Origin: DATBMA01 sp036555105 | GTDB lineage: Bacteria; Actinomycetota; Acidimicrobiia; Spongiisociales; ZC4RG35 | Direction: 5' to 3' | Assembly (NCBI GenBank): GCA_036555105.1 | Contig: DATBMA010000114.1 | Location: 1-64,000 of the forward strand | DNA: 64,000 nt | In this document: piece by piece, positions 42,136 to 49,930 of the stretch | Numbering within the stretch: the first letter of the stretch is position 1 | Layout: every line of letters starts with the position of its first letter | Made by a program: the position numbers and the translations under genes | Notes under the pieces: generated by a model | Database searches by the model: none | What the model was told of the DNA's origin: nothing | What the model saw: the letters and a program-made list of their open reading frames with translations, nothing else

Positions 42136-42972
42136 CTAGCCGGCCAGGCCGGTCCGCCACCTCTCTACCGCGTCCACTTCATTGAAGGTGAACACGTGGA
42201 AGCCGGCGATGCCTAGTTCGGGGTCCACTGCCTGTGCCTCGGCCAGGCCGGATAGGATGGGATCGGGGTTGAAGCCCCCACCCTTGGCTAGCCCGCCTAT
42301 CAGCCCCTGCTGCTTGGAGAGGTAGCGCATCGAGTCGCCGATCCCGATGCGGGTGGCGATCCGGGTCAGCTTTACCACTCCAACCGGGGCAGGAAGGCCA
42401 ACCCGCACCGGCAGGGTGATGCCGCGGGAACGGGCTGCCCTGATCCAGCCCACGATCGCGTCGGGGTCGAAACAGAGCTGGGTGGCGACATAGGCGGCAT
42501 ATCGCTGCTTGGCCGCCAACGCCTCCCACAGCTTGTCCTCGGGGATATAGGCGTGACCCTCCGGGTAACCGGGGACTCCAAGTGTGGAAGGGGCCCCTTC
42601 CAGACCGGTGAGGTCCTGGAGGAGCGAGAGCCCGTCTGGATATTCCCCTGGCTCCTGCGCATCCCCTCCCACCACGAACGCCCGGGTGATGCCGGCGGCC
42701 TGAACCCGCTCGACCACTTCGACCAGGTGGGCGTGATCGCGGGTCTGGCGGGCGGAGATGTGGGGGACAGCATCCAATCCACGCCCTGCCAACCCCACCG
42801 CCAGGTCGATCGTGTGGTCGAGGCCCTTGCTCGGCGAGCAGGTGACCGTGACCTTCGCCGCTTGCGGTAGGTGTCCGACCTGCTCGTCGAGGTTGGAGAG
42901 GGGGATGACCTCATACAGGGGGTCCGCCAGCATCTGGCGGGCAGCAGCAGCCGCGGGCCCGGTGAGCTTCAT
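42136..42972 (-). CDS. metF: Methylenetetrahydrofolate reductase (MetF)
   Basis: A 278-residue FAD TIM-barrel protein interconverting methylene-THF and methyl-THF. VTVTCSPSKGLDHTIDLAVGL, SARQTRDHAHLVEVVERVQ and VVGGDAQEPGEY are the MetF core, then DPDAIVGWIRAARSRGITLPV. The ATG overlaps the MttB stop (ATGA), and the gene closes the corrinoid operon. In that setting it probably runs as an oxidising enzyme, turning methyl-THF from the demethylase into methylene-THF. It ends 8 bases from the convergent Bmt-like gene. Confidence 0.88.
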   Translation of the reverse strand: MKLTGPAAAAARQMLADPLYEVIPLSNLDEQVGHLPQAAKVTVTCSPSKGLDHTIDLAVGLAGRGLDAVPHISARQTRDHAHLVEVVERVQAAGITRAFVVGGDAQEPGEYPDGLSLLQDLTGLEGAPSTLGVPGYPEGHAYIPEDKLWEALAAKQRYAAYVATQLCFDPDAIVGWIRAARSRGITLPVRVGLPAPVGVVKLTRIATRIGIGDSMRYLSKQQGLIGGLAKGGGFNPDPILSGLAEAQAVDPELGIAGFHVFTFNEVDAVERWRTGLAG

Positions 42973-44495
42973 ACGTTGGAGTCCGGGAACGAGGCCTTGC
43001 GCTGCTCGACGAACTCGGTCAGCTCCAGCTCGGTGGCCGGATCCATCGGGGGCGCTTCGTAGTCCTCGAGGGTCTTCTTCCAAATCCGGTTGGCGCGGGC
43101 GGCGGCGTCGAGGGCTCCCTCCTCGCTCCATTGCTCGAAGCTGGAGTTGTCGGCCACCTGCGACCTCCAGAAGGCAGTCTCGAAGTTGGCGAGGGTGTGC
43201 TCGCTGCCCAGGTAGTGCTGGCCCGGCTCGTTGGCGAGGATGGCGGCTAGGGCCTGGCCGTTGTCGGAGAGGTCCACACCAGAGGCGAACGCCTCCCACC
43301 CTGCGCATTGATCGGCGTCCAGCACGAACTTCTCGTACCCGACGCAGAGCCCCCCTTCCAGCCAGCCGGCTGCATGGAGGACGAAGTTGACCCCGCCCAG
43401 CATCGTGGGCCCCATCGTGTTGGCGCTCTCGTAGGCGGCCTGAGCGTCCGGGATCTTCGATGCGCACAGTGCTCCACCCGACCTGAAGGGAACCCCGAGC
43501 CTCCTGGCCAGCTGGCCCATCACAAACAGCACCAGTGCCGGCTCGGGCGTCCCGAAGCTGGGGGCGCCGGTCTGCATCGACATCGAGGAGGCGAAGGAAC
43601 CCAGCACGACCGGTGCCCCGGGCCGTACCAGCTGGGTGAAGGCCATGCCGGACAGCGCTTCGGCCAGGGTCTGGGTGGCGGTCCCGGCCACGGTCACCGG
43701 ACTCATCGCCCCGGCGATGATGAACGGCGTGATGAGCGTCGCCTGATTGTTCTCGGCGTAGACCTTGGCCGCTCCGAGCATCGTGGAGTCCCAGACCAGC
43801 GGCGAGTTGGCGTTGATCAACGAGAGAATGACGGTGTTGGACTCGAGGAAGTCGGGGCCGAACAGGATCTTGGCCATGTCGACCGTGTCTTGGGCGCGCA
43901 GCGGGTGGGTGACCGAGCCCATGAAGGGCTTGTCCGAGTACAGCATGTGGGCGAGGACCATGTCGTAGTGGCGCTTGTTGACCGGCAGGTCGACCGGCTC
44001 GCAAACGGTCCCACCCGAGTGGTGGATGTGGGGATTGGCGTAGGCGAGCTTCACGAAGTTGCGGAAGTCCTCGATGGTGCCGTAGCGACGCCCGCCGTCG
44101 AGATCGCGCACGAATGGGGAGCCGTAAGCAGGTGCGAACACGGTGTTGCGCCCCCCGATCTCGACCGAGCGAGCCGGGTTGCGAGCGCGCTGGATGAATG
44201 CAGCAGGAGCCGTGGCCTTGACCAGCTGGCGGCACAATCCACGGGGGAATCGAACCCGCTCACCGTCGACATCCGCTCCGGCCTCCCGCCAGAGGTCGAG
44301 GGCCTCGGGTATGCCCCTGAACTCGATACCCACCTGCTCGAGGATGGTGTCGGCGTTCTCCTCGATCAGAGACAGCCCCTCCTCCGACAGCACTTCAAGG
44401 GGGGCAAGAGCGCGGGTGATGAATGGAACCGACTCGGCTATCTGGGCCGCCCGGGCTGCCATTCTTGCCTCCCGTCCCCTCCTGCGGTCGCTCAT
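42969..44495 (-). CDS. MttB-family quaternary/tertiary amine:corrinoid methyltransferase (non-pyrrolysine type)
   Basis: A 508-residue TIM-barrel methyltransferase that takes a methyl from an amine and gives it to the corrinoid protein. Marks include ILEQVGIEFRGIPEALDLW, VFAPAYGSPFVRDLDGGRRY, HIHHSGGTVCEPVDLP, PFIIAGAMSPVTVAGTATQT and VNFVLHAAGWLEGGL. The reading frame has no internal TAG, so it lacks pyrrolysine and groups with the MtgB-like enzymes. Those take glycine betaine or related betaines in anaerobes (MtgB, MtpB, MtcB), and many aerobic bacteria have homologues. The ATG overlaps the ASKHA stop; its stop overlaps metF. Betaine as substrate is inferred from the import and aldehyde genes nearby. 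Confidence 0.88.
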   Translation of the reverse strand: MSDRRRGREARMAARAAQIAESVPFITRALAPLEVLSEEGLSLIEENADTILEQVGIEFRGIPEALDLWREAGADVDGERVRFPRGLCRQLVKATAPAAFIQRARNPARSVEIGGRNTVFAPAYGSPFVRDLDGGRRYGTIEDFRNFVKLAYANPHIHHSGGTVCEPVDLPVNKRHYDMVLAHMLYSDKPFMGSVTHPLRAQDTVDMAKILFGPDFLESNTVILSLINANSPLVWDSTMLGAAKVYAENNQATLITPFIIAGAMSPVTVAGTATQTLAEALSGMAFTQLVRPGAPVVLGSFASSMSMQTGAPSFGTPEPALVLFVMGQLARRLGVPFRSGGALCASKIPDAQAAYESANTMGPTMLGGVNFVLHAAGWLEGGLCVGYEKFVLDADQCAGWEAFASGVDLSDNGQALAAILANEPGQHYLGSEHTLANFETAFWRSQVADNSSFEQWSEEGALDAAARANRIWKKTLEDYEAPPMDPATELELTEFVEQRKASFPDSNV

Positions 44496-46495
44496 CCGGT
44501 CCTCCCTCTGCGGCCCCTTCGGGCTCCCGTCATCTCCGCCCTGGCCGGCAGCTCGACTTCCGCCGCCAGATGGCGGTAATCGTCGATCCGGTGTGGGAAT
44601 GCCATGGCGTTGACAAAGTGCTCCTGGAAGCGCGGTTCCACCGCCGTCTCGACCTTCTCAATCGTCCGCACCACCTGCTCGATCTCGGCCCGCTTGTCCC
44701 GGTTGAGCAGCGTCATCAACGCCCCGGTCCCGGCCGCATTGCCGGCGGCGCCCACCGCTTCGAGGTCGCAGTCGGGCACCAGCCCCAGCACCAGGGCGTA
44801 GAGAGGGTCGATGTGTGATCCAAAGGCGCCGGCCAGGCGGATCCGATCCACCGTGGTCGTCCCCATGTGGTCCATCAGGAGCTTGCAGCCGGCGTGGAGG
44901 GCAGCTTTGGCCAGCTGGATCGCGCGTACGTCGTTTTGGGTGATCCATATGTCGGGCTCCCCCTCCCACAACAGGTAGGAGAAGGTTCGATCGTCACGAC
45001 GGACTCGCGCTGTCCGGTCTGATTCAATGATCACACCGTCGGGGGAGATGATCCCGGCGAGGAAAAGCTCGGCGATGGCCTCGATGATCCCCGAGCCACA
45101 GATCCCGGTCGGCACCATGCTGAAGCCCGGCTCGTCCGACCAGTGGCGGTCGCCAATGGCTCTGATCCGCGGCTCCAGAGTCGTCCGATCGATGCGGACG
45201 CGCTCGATTGCACCCGGGGCTGCTCGCTGTCCCGATGAGATCTGGGCGCCCTCGAAGGCCGGCCCGGTAGGAGAGGAGGCGGCGAGGAGCCGGTGACGGT
45301 TCCCGAGCACGATCTCGGCATTGGTGCCGACATCCACGGCCAGAGTCAGCTCGTCCCGTCGATATGGCCCTTCTGCCAGCACCATCCCGGCCGCGTCCGC
45401 ACCGACGTGGCCGGCGATGCACGGCAAGACGTAGATGCGGGCGGAAGGCAGCAGGTCTAGCGCGAGGTCGGCTGCCCGACGCTCCACCGCGAGGTCTGTC
45501 ACCAGCGCGAAAGGGGCCCCGCCCAGCTCGATCGGATCGAATCCGAGGAAAAGGTGGTGCATGATCGGGTTGCCGACGGCAGTCATTGCCAGCACGTCAT
45601 CCCGCTCCACTCCGGCCGCCTCGACCAACTCACCGATCAGGCCGTTGATGCAGTCCCGCACCGCCGCGGTCAGGTCGGCGGCTCCGCCCGGGTTCATCAT
45701 CACGTAGGAGACCCGGCTCATGAGGTCCTCACCGAAGCGGATCTGCGGGTTCATGGCTCCGGCCGACGCCAGTACCTCGCCGGTGTGGAGGTCGGCCAGG
45801 TGCCCGGCCACCGTGGTGGACCCGATGTCGAAGGCGACCCCGTAGGCGTAGTCCTGGAAGCCGGGCCGGACCGAGACGATGACGCCGCCAGATCGCGCCA
45901 GAACAGGGGGATGCGGGTTGGAGACGGCGGCGGTCACCTTCCAGTCGCCGGCCCTGAGAGCAGCCTGCAGGCCGGGCAGGACGGCCGGGTCGACGTCGAG
46001 GCCGGTGAGGTCCCACTGCTGCTCGAGGGCGGCAAGCAGCCGCCTGAGGTCGGACGAAGGGTCTGCCAGGTCGGGCGCCGCCACCTCGACGTAGTGCTGG
46101 GTGATGACCGGGTCGATCTCGAGCTCGAGCGGCAGGGCTTCCTTCCTCACCACCTGGCGATGCACTTGGCTCTCGGCAGGCACATCCACCAGCAGGTCGC
46201 CTCGCAACCGGGCGGTGCAACCAAGGCGATGCCCATCTGCCAGCCCCCTGCGCTGGGCGAAGTCGAGCTCAACCGGGCCTATCGGCGACAGGTGGGCGGC
46301 TTCCGAGTGGATGCCGTGTTTCGGAAAGTCCCCTTCCATGACCTCCACCCGACAGCGGCCACATATGCCGCGGCCCCCGCACACCGAGTCCAGATCCACT
46401 CCCAGTTGGCGGGCGGCGTCGAGCAGGGTCGTTTCGTCGGGAAAGCGACCCCGCCGGCCGGAAGGGGTGAATACGAGCAAGCTCTCTCGGGTCAC
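44492..46495 (-). CDS. ASKHA-domain ferredoxin protein, corrinoid activator (RamA-like/DUF4445)
   Basis: A 667-residue protein that reductively reactivates inactive Co(II) corrinoid. The N-terminal ferredoxin domain has cysteines C39, C45, C48 and C93 (VCGGRGICGRCRV, LGCTAR). After a linker come the DUF4445/ASKHA parts: GVAFDIGSTTVAGHLADLHTG, TLAVDVGTNAEIVLGNRHRL and GICGSGIIEAIAELFLAGI. Acetogens and methanogens use relatives (RACo, RamA) with ATP. The GTG start overlaps the upstream stop by four bases; an earlier in-frame ATG would intrude into the previous gene. It is a full-length, apparently intact activator. Confidence 0.88.
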   Translation of the reverse strand: MTRESLLVFTPSGRRGRFPDETTLLDAARQLGVDLDSVCGGRGICGRCRVEVMEGDFPKHGIHSEAAHLSPIGPVELDFAQRRGLADGHRLGCTARLRGDLLVDVPAESQVHRQVVRKEALPLELEIDPVITQHYVEVAAPDLADPSSDLRRLLAALEQQWDLTGLDVDPAVLPGLQAALRAGDWKVTAAVSNPHPPVLARSGGVIVSVRPGFQDYAYGVAFDIGSTTVAGHLADLHTGEVLASAGAMNPQIRFGEDLMSRVSYVMMNPGGAADLTAAVRDCINGLIGELVEAAGVERDDVLAMTAVGNPIMHHLFLGFDPIELGGAPFALVTDLAVERRAADLALDLLPSARIYVLPCIAGHVGADAAGMVLAEGPYRRDELTLAVDVGTNAEIVLGNRHRLLAASSPTGPAFEGAQISSGQRAAPGAIERVRIDRTTLEPRIRAIGDRHWSDEPGFSMVPTGICGSGIIEAIAELFLAGIISPDGVIIESDRTARVRRDDRTFSYLLWEGEPDIWITQNDVRAIQLAKAALHAGCKLLMDHMGTTTVDRIRLAGAFGSHIDPLYALVLGLVPDCDLEAVGAAGNAAGTGALMTLLNRDKRAEIEQVVRTIEKVETAVEPRFQEHFVNAMAFPHRIDDYRHLAAEVELPARAEMTGARRGRRGRTG

Positions 46496-47394
46496 TGTCC
46501 GGCCACGGCCCGGCGGCGGGGGCGGTCCCGTCGCCCGCCTTCCGCCGGGCTTTCGACCCGGTACGCCCTGATCCAGCGGCCGCACTCGGGGTCATGACCG
46601 CTGAGGACATCCGCAGCCAGGACCGCTTGGCGGATCTCCGGCTCGATCGGGTTGGTGATGGCCGAGGTCATCCCGGCGGCGATTGCCATCGCCAGGAAGG
46701 TGGCGTTGATGCCGGCTCGATTGGGAAGGCCGAAGCTGACGTTCGAGGCCCCGCAGGTGGTGTTGACCCCGAGCTCCTCGCGGAGGCGGCGGACCAGGTG
46801 GAAGACCTGGCGACCAGCCGTTGCCATTGCCCCCACCGGCATGAGGAGGGGATCCACCACGACGTCCTCCTTGGGGATGCCGTGATCGGCGGCTGCCGAA
46901 ATGATCTTGCGCGCCACCTCGAAGCGGACATCGGGATCCTCCGATATACCCGTCTCGTCGTTGGTGATCGCAACCACCGCCGCCCCATGCCGTGCCACCA
47001 GCGGCAGCACCGCTTCGATCCTCTCGTCCTCGCCGGTGACGGAGTTGACGAGGGCCTTGCCTTGGTAGACGGAGAGCCCGGCCTCCAGGGCTTCCACGAT
47101 GGAGGAGTCGATTGACAGCGGCACGTCGGTGAGGCTTTGCACCAGCTTGACCGTCTCGGCCAGGATCGCCGGCTCGTCGGCCAGCGGGATCCCGGCGTTG
47201 ACGTCGAGCATCTGGGCGCCGGCCTCGACCTGGCGAGCAACATCGGCGATGACCGTCGAGAAGTCACCCTCGGCCATCTCGGCGGCCAGCTTCTTGCGGC
47301 CGGTGGGGTTTATGCGCTCCCCGATGATCACGAAGGGCCGCTCGAACCCGATCACCACCTCTCTGGTCCCGGAGGAAACGACGGTGTTAACCAT
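46492..47394 (-). CDS. Methyltetrahydrofolate:corrinoid methyltransferase (MtgA/AcsE-like)
   Basis: A 300-residue pterin-binding barrel of the dihydropteroate-synthase fold that moves the methyl between the corrinoid protein and THF. GERINPTGRKKLAAEM is the start of the fold; D64 and N66 (MLDVNAG), D96 (SIDSS) and N218 (GASNVSFG) match the pterin-contact residues of AcsE. TFLAMAIAAGMTSAITNP fits as well. The ATG at 47394 starts homology; the repeat array lies just upstream of it. Together with MttB, the corrinoid protein and the ASKHA activator it completes a three-part methyl-transfer system. Confidence 0.88.
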   Translation of the reverse strand: MVNTVVSSGTREVVIGFERPFVIIGERINPTGRKKLAAEMAEGDFSTVIADVARQVEAGAQMLDVNAGIPLADEPAILAETVKLVQSLTDVPLSIDSSIVEALEAGLSVYQGKALVNSVTGEDERIEAVLPLVARHGAAVVAITNDETGISEDPDVRFEVARKIISAAADHGIPKEDVVVDPLLMPVGAMATAGRQVFHLVRRLREELGVNTTCGASNVSFGLPNRAGINATFLAMAIAAGMTSAITNPIEPEIRQAVLAADVLSGHDPECGRWIRAYRVESPAEGGRRDRPRRRAVAGQ

Positions 47395-47398
47395 CTGC

Positions 47399-47470
47399 GG
47401 TCTCGAGGTCTCGAAGTCTCGAGGTCGCATGGTGAGACCCCGCGACTGTGAGACCGTGCGATCGTGGGAC
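47399..47470. repeat. Intergenic phased repeat, copy 9, inside the corrinoid operon
   Basis: Nine consecutive 8-bp units with no phase slip: three RGTCTCGA units, GGTCGCAT, then GGTGAGAC, CCCGCGAC, TGTGAGAC, CGTGCGAT and CGTGGGAC. The array is the whole gap between the small 'virulence factor' gene and the methyl-THF methyltransferase gene, both on the minus strand. It is the only long gap in an otherwise overlapping operon. Confidence 0.85.
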
Positions 47471-47471
47471 C

Positions 47472-47768
47472 TCACACATATGCGCCTCCGGTTCGCACCA
47501 GGCCGGCCAGGGCGTCGTCGGTGAACTCGGCCTCCAGCCGGGCGGCTTCGGCCGAGGCCACTGTCTCCAGATCGGCATCGCAGGGACGGGTCACTCGCCT
47601 CCACTGAGCCAGGTAATCGTCGGTCCCGATGAGCCCCACCCTGGTGGCGGCGGCATCTATCGCCTCCTGGAACCGCTCCGAGAGGACCGCCTTGCTGGTC
47701 TGACGGCCCTCTCTGGCCGTCACCTGGGCGGGGATGTCCCGCCAGTAGATGACGGTGAGCTCAGCCAT
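47472..47768 (-). CDS. Small 'virulence factor' family protein (PF13769-like) of the corrinoid operon
   Basis: A 98-residue protein starting MAELTVIYWRDIPAQVTA, with GRQTSKAVLSERFQEAIDAAA and DDYLAQWRR after it. The pattern fits the family misleadingly named virulence factor, whose members sit beside MttB/corrinoid genes in aerobic bacteria. No catalytic motif, signal or membrane segment is visible; a single Cys lies near residue 63. It overlaps the DUF1638 gene by 8 bases. I think it is an accessory to the corrinoid methyltransferase system; that is inferred from context only. Confidence 0.7.
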   Translation of the reverse strand: MAELTVIYWRDIPAQVTAREGRQTSKAVLSERFQEAIDAAATRVGLIGTDDYLAQWRRVTRPCDADLETVASAEAARLEAEFTDDALAGLVRTGGAYV

Positions 47769-48408
47769 CGTTTGCTCCCGCGAAGCGGGCCAGGGAGGTT
47801 TCCAGGTCTCCCATCCCGGTGGCGACCCGCTCGTAGCCGAGGCCCAGGTAGGCAGCCGCCTCCTGCCCTCGGCGATCGAGCTCCGGATCGTCGGTCTGGG
47901 CAAGGAATACCAGGCGCAGGTAGTTGCCGAAGTATTGGGGGAGGAGCTCAGGATGGCGGTCGAGGCCGAGGCCCCTGACCACGAACAGGTCGAAGTGCCG
48001 GCAGAGGAAGTCGGTCAGATAGAACGTGGCGGGCTCGGCATCGTGCATCGCCAGGAATTCGGCCCCTCCGGCGAAGAACTGATAGCAGTGGGCGCCGGGG
48101 ATCCTTTCGATTCCACGCTCGGCCAGCAGCCGGTCGAGGTCCCCCCCGGTGCCGCAGTCGGCGTAACCGACGAAGACCCGCTGGTAGCGGCCTTCCGCCC
48201 GATCGAGGCGCTGCCTGACGGCGTCGGTGATGAGTCCCGGTGTGTTGTGAAGCTTGGCCGGGAGGCACTCGATGATCAGATGATCCCAGCCATTGAGGCG
48301 ACGCAACTCGATCAGTTCCCGGGCGATGGCGCCACAGGCGATCACCAGTATCTCGGCTTCCAGCTCCGGTGCGAAGGTCGCTTCCTGATCGAAGAGAGCG
48401 ACGGCCAT
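47761..48408 (-). CDS. DUF1638 family protein of the corrinoid operon
   Basis: A 215-residue cytosolic protein. Four cysteines sit in conserved-looking loops: C25 (VIACGAI), C48 (IIECLPAKLHNTPG), C85 (VFVGYADCGTGGDLD) and C108 (GAHCYQFFAGG). Together they could bind a metal or shape a small-molecule site. The pattern matches DUF1638, which has no known reaction. It lies 1 base after the corrinoid-protein gene and overlaps the next one, so it is made with them. Its placement suggests a part in cobalamin handling or methyl transfer. Confidence 0.75.
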   Translation of the reverse strand: MAVALFDQEATFAPELEAEILVIACGAIARELIELRRLNGWDHLIIECLPAKLHNTPGLITDAVRQRLDRAEGRYQRVFVGYADCGTGGDLDRLLAERGIERIPGAHCYQFFAGGAEFLAMHDAEPATFYLTDFLCRHFDLFVVRGLGLDRHPELLPQYFGNYLRLVFLAQTDDPELDRRGQEAAAYLGLGYERVATGMGDLETSLARFAGANDG

Positions 48409-48409
48409 G

Positions 48410-49111
48410 TCAGTCCTCGCCGGAGACGAGGCGTCTGGCCTTGACCAGTGCTTGTGCGGTCTCGGCGGCGATGGCGGCATCGCGGCAATAGGCATCTGCC
48501 CCCACCGCTTGGGCGAACTCCTCGTTCAGGGGCGCGCCGCCTACGAGGACGATGTAGTCATCTCTGATGCCCTTCTCCTTGAGGGTGTCGATGACCACTT
48601 TCATGTACGGCATCGTCGTGGTCAGCAAAGCCGACATGCCGAGGATGTCGGGCTTGTGCTCCTCGAGGGCTGCCAGGTACTTCTCGACCGGGTTGTTGAT
48701 GCCGAGGTCGATCACTTCGAACCCGGCTCCTTCCAGCATCATCGCCACGAGGTTCTTGCCGATGTCGTGGATGTCGCCCTTGACGGTCCCGATCACGACT
48801 TTCCCGACCGGCTCGGCCCCGGTTTCGGCCAGGAGCGGGCGCAGGATCTCCATGGCGGCCTTCATGGCGTTGGCTGCCATCAGCACCTCCGGCACGAAGA
48901 GGATGCCGTCTCGGAAGTCGATGCCCACGATACGCATCCCTTCCACCAGAGCGTCATTGAGCACACGGTCCGGCGGCCAGCCCCGCTGCAACAGGATGTT
49001 GGTGCCCTGGACCAGCTCTTCCTTCAGCCCGTCGTAGAGGTCGTCATGCATCTGCTCGACCAACTCGGGGTCGGCGAGGGATGAGAGATCAAGTTCTTGA
49101 TCGTCTGGCAT
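48410..49111 (-). CDS. Corrinoid (B12-binding) methyl carrier protein (MtgC/MtbC-like)
   Basis: A 233-residue protein that carries the methyl on its cobalamin between methyltransferases. The N-terminal helical cap (residues 15-100) leads into the Rossmann-like B12 domain with GDIHDIGKN, where H115 is the lower cobalt ligand; MSALLTTTMPYMKVVIDTL and VLVGGAPLNEEFAQAVGAD complete the motif. It is the first gene of the minus-strand operon, next to the divergent IclR gene. Its ribosome site is weak (GAGGA about 10 bases away). Confidence 0.92.
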   Translation of the reverse strand: MPDDQELDLSSLADPELVEQMHDDLYDGLKEELVQGTNILLQRGWPPDRVLNDALVEGMRIVGIDFRDGILFVPEVLMAANAMKAAMEILRPLLAETGAEPVGKVVIGTVKGDIHDIGKNLVAMMLEGAGFEVIDLGINNPVEKYLAALEEHKPDILGMSALLTTTMPYMKVVIDTLKEKGIRDDYIVLVGGAPLNEEFAQAVGADAYCRDAAIAAETAQALVKARRLVSGED

Positions 49112-49129
49112 CTTGTTCGATCCTCATGG

Positions 49130-49171
49130 GTTCCGTATGATGGAACTGTATCGGATAGTGGAACAGGATAC
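49130..49171. promoter_or_regulatory. Candidate IclR operator between the corrinoid operon and its regulator
   Basis: GTTCCGTATGATGGAAC (49130-49146) is a dyad with 5-bp arms; TGGAAC recurs at 49159 as a direct repeat 18 bases from the first. GTATC at 49148 and GATAC at 49167 form a second dyad. The region separates the corrinoid operon start from the preferred IclR start, as expected of an operator for a divergently read regulator. Confidence 0.6.
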
Positions 49172-49175
49172 TCCA

Positions 49176-49928
49176 GTGGTGCAAACGGTGTCGAGCGTGC
49201 ATTCCATCGAACGGGCCTTCGCCATCCTGGATGCCCTGCGATCCGGCCCGGCCCGCGTGACCGATCTGGCGAGAAGAGTCGACCTGCCCAAGAGCACCGT
49301 CGCCAGGCTGCTGGCAACCCTGCAGTCGGTCGGGGCGGTCGAGCGTGACCCCGATGGTGTCCGCTACCGCGCGTGCCGCGAGTGGGCGCAATCGGCCGGT
49401 CCTGGCGGGGGCATCGAGACCATCGTGGCGATGGCCCGCCCGAGCTTGGTGGGATTGGTGGAACGGCTGGGCGAGTCGGCCGGGCTCTCGGTGCCGGACG
49501 GCTACCTGGCCCACTACGTCGCCCAGGTCGACTCGGGCAACCCTGTGCAGGTGCGGGACTGGACGGGGGAGAGGATCCCCATGCACGCGGTCTCGTCGGG
49601 CCTGGTGTTCTTGGCCGATCTCCCGCGGGAGGCGCTGTCCGACTTCCTGCGGCATCCGCTGAGCGAGTTCACGTCCCACACGGTGACCTCTCCTGCCCAG
49701 CTGAGAAGGCGTCTGCAGCAGGTGCGGGCCGACGGCTACGCCTGGGTGGAAGAAGAGTTCGCCGAGGGGATCAACTCGGTGGCGGCCCCGGTGAGGAGGG
49801 TTGACGGGAGAACCCTCGCCGCCTTGCACGTGCATGGCCCTTCTTACCGTTTCCCCGGCAGGCGAGCCCGAGCCGCATCCAACCAGGTTGTGGCGGCCGC
49901 CGATGCACTGTCTGCCCAGCTGACCTGA
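49176..49928 (+). CDS. IclR family transcription regulator
   Basis: A 250-residue regulator. The N-terminal winged helix reads SIERAFAILDALRSGPARVTDLARRV and LPKSTVARLLATLQSVGAVERD; the C-terminal effector domain starts near residue 80, with GDLP-like features such as GLSVPDGYLAHYVAQVDSGN and MHAVSSGLVFLADLPREAL. I prefer the GTG at 49176 because AGGA lies upstream and earlier starts (ATG 49137/49140) fall in the candidate operator. It diverges from the corrinoid operon and likely controls it, with a betaine-derived ligand as a guess. Confidence 0.85.
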   Translation: MVQTVSSVHSIERAFAILDALRSGPARVTDLARRVDLPKSTVARLLATLQSVGAVERDPDGVRYRACREWAQSAGPGGGIETIVAMARPSLVGLVERLGESAGLSVPDGYLAHYVAQVDSGNPVQVRDWTGERIPMHAVSSGLVFLADLPREALSDFLRHPLSEFTSHTVTSPAQLRRRLQQVRADGYAWVEEEFAEGINSVAAPVRRVDGRTLAALHVHGPSYRFPGRRARAASNQVVAAADALSAQLT

Positions 49929-49930
49929 CC

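Noticed and set aside
42969..44495. Pyrrolysine (amber read-through) in the MttB-family gene
   Set aside because: The frame has no internal TAG; the gene is already full length and no pylTSBCD gene is nearby.
43308..44579. 423-codon open frame on the plus strand opposite MttB
   Set aside because: MttB matches its family along its full length; the antisense frame has no recognisable feature.
49113..49125. tRNA T-arm-like GTTCGATCC
   Set aside because: No acceptor, D or anticodon stem can be built around it; it is part of the gap upstream of the corrinoid gene.
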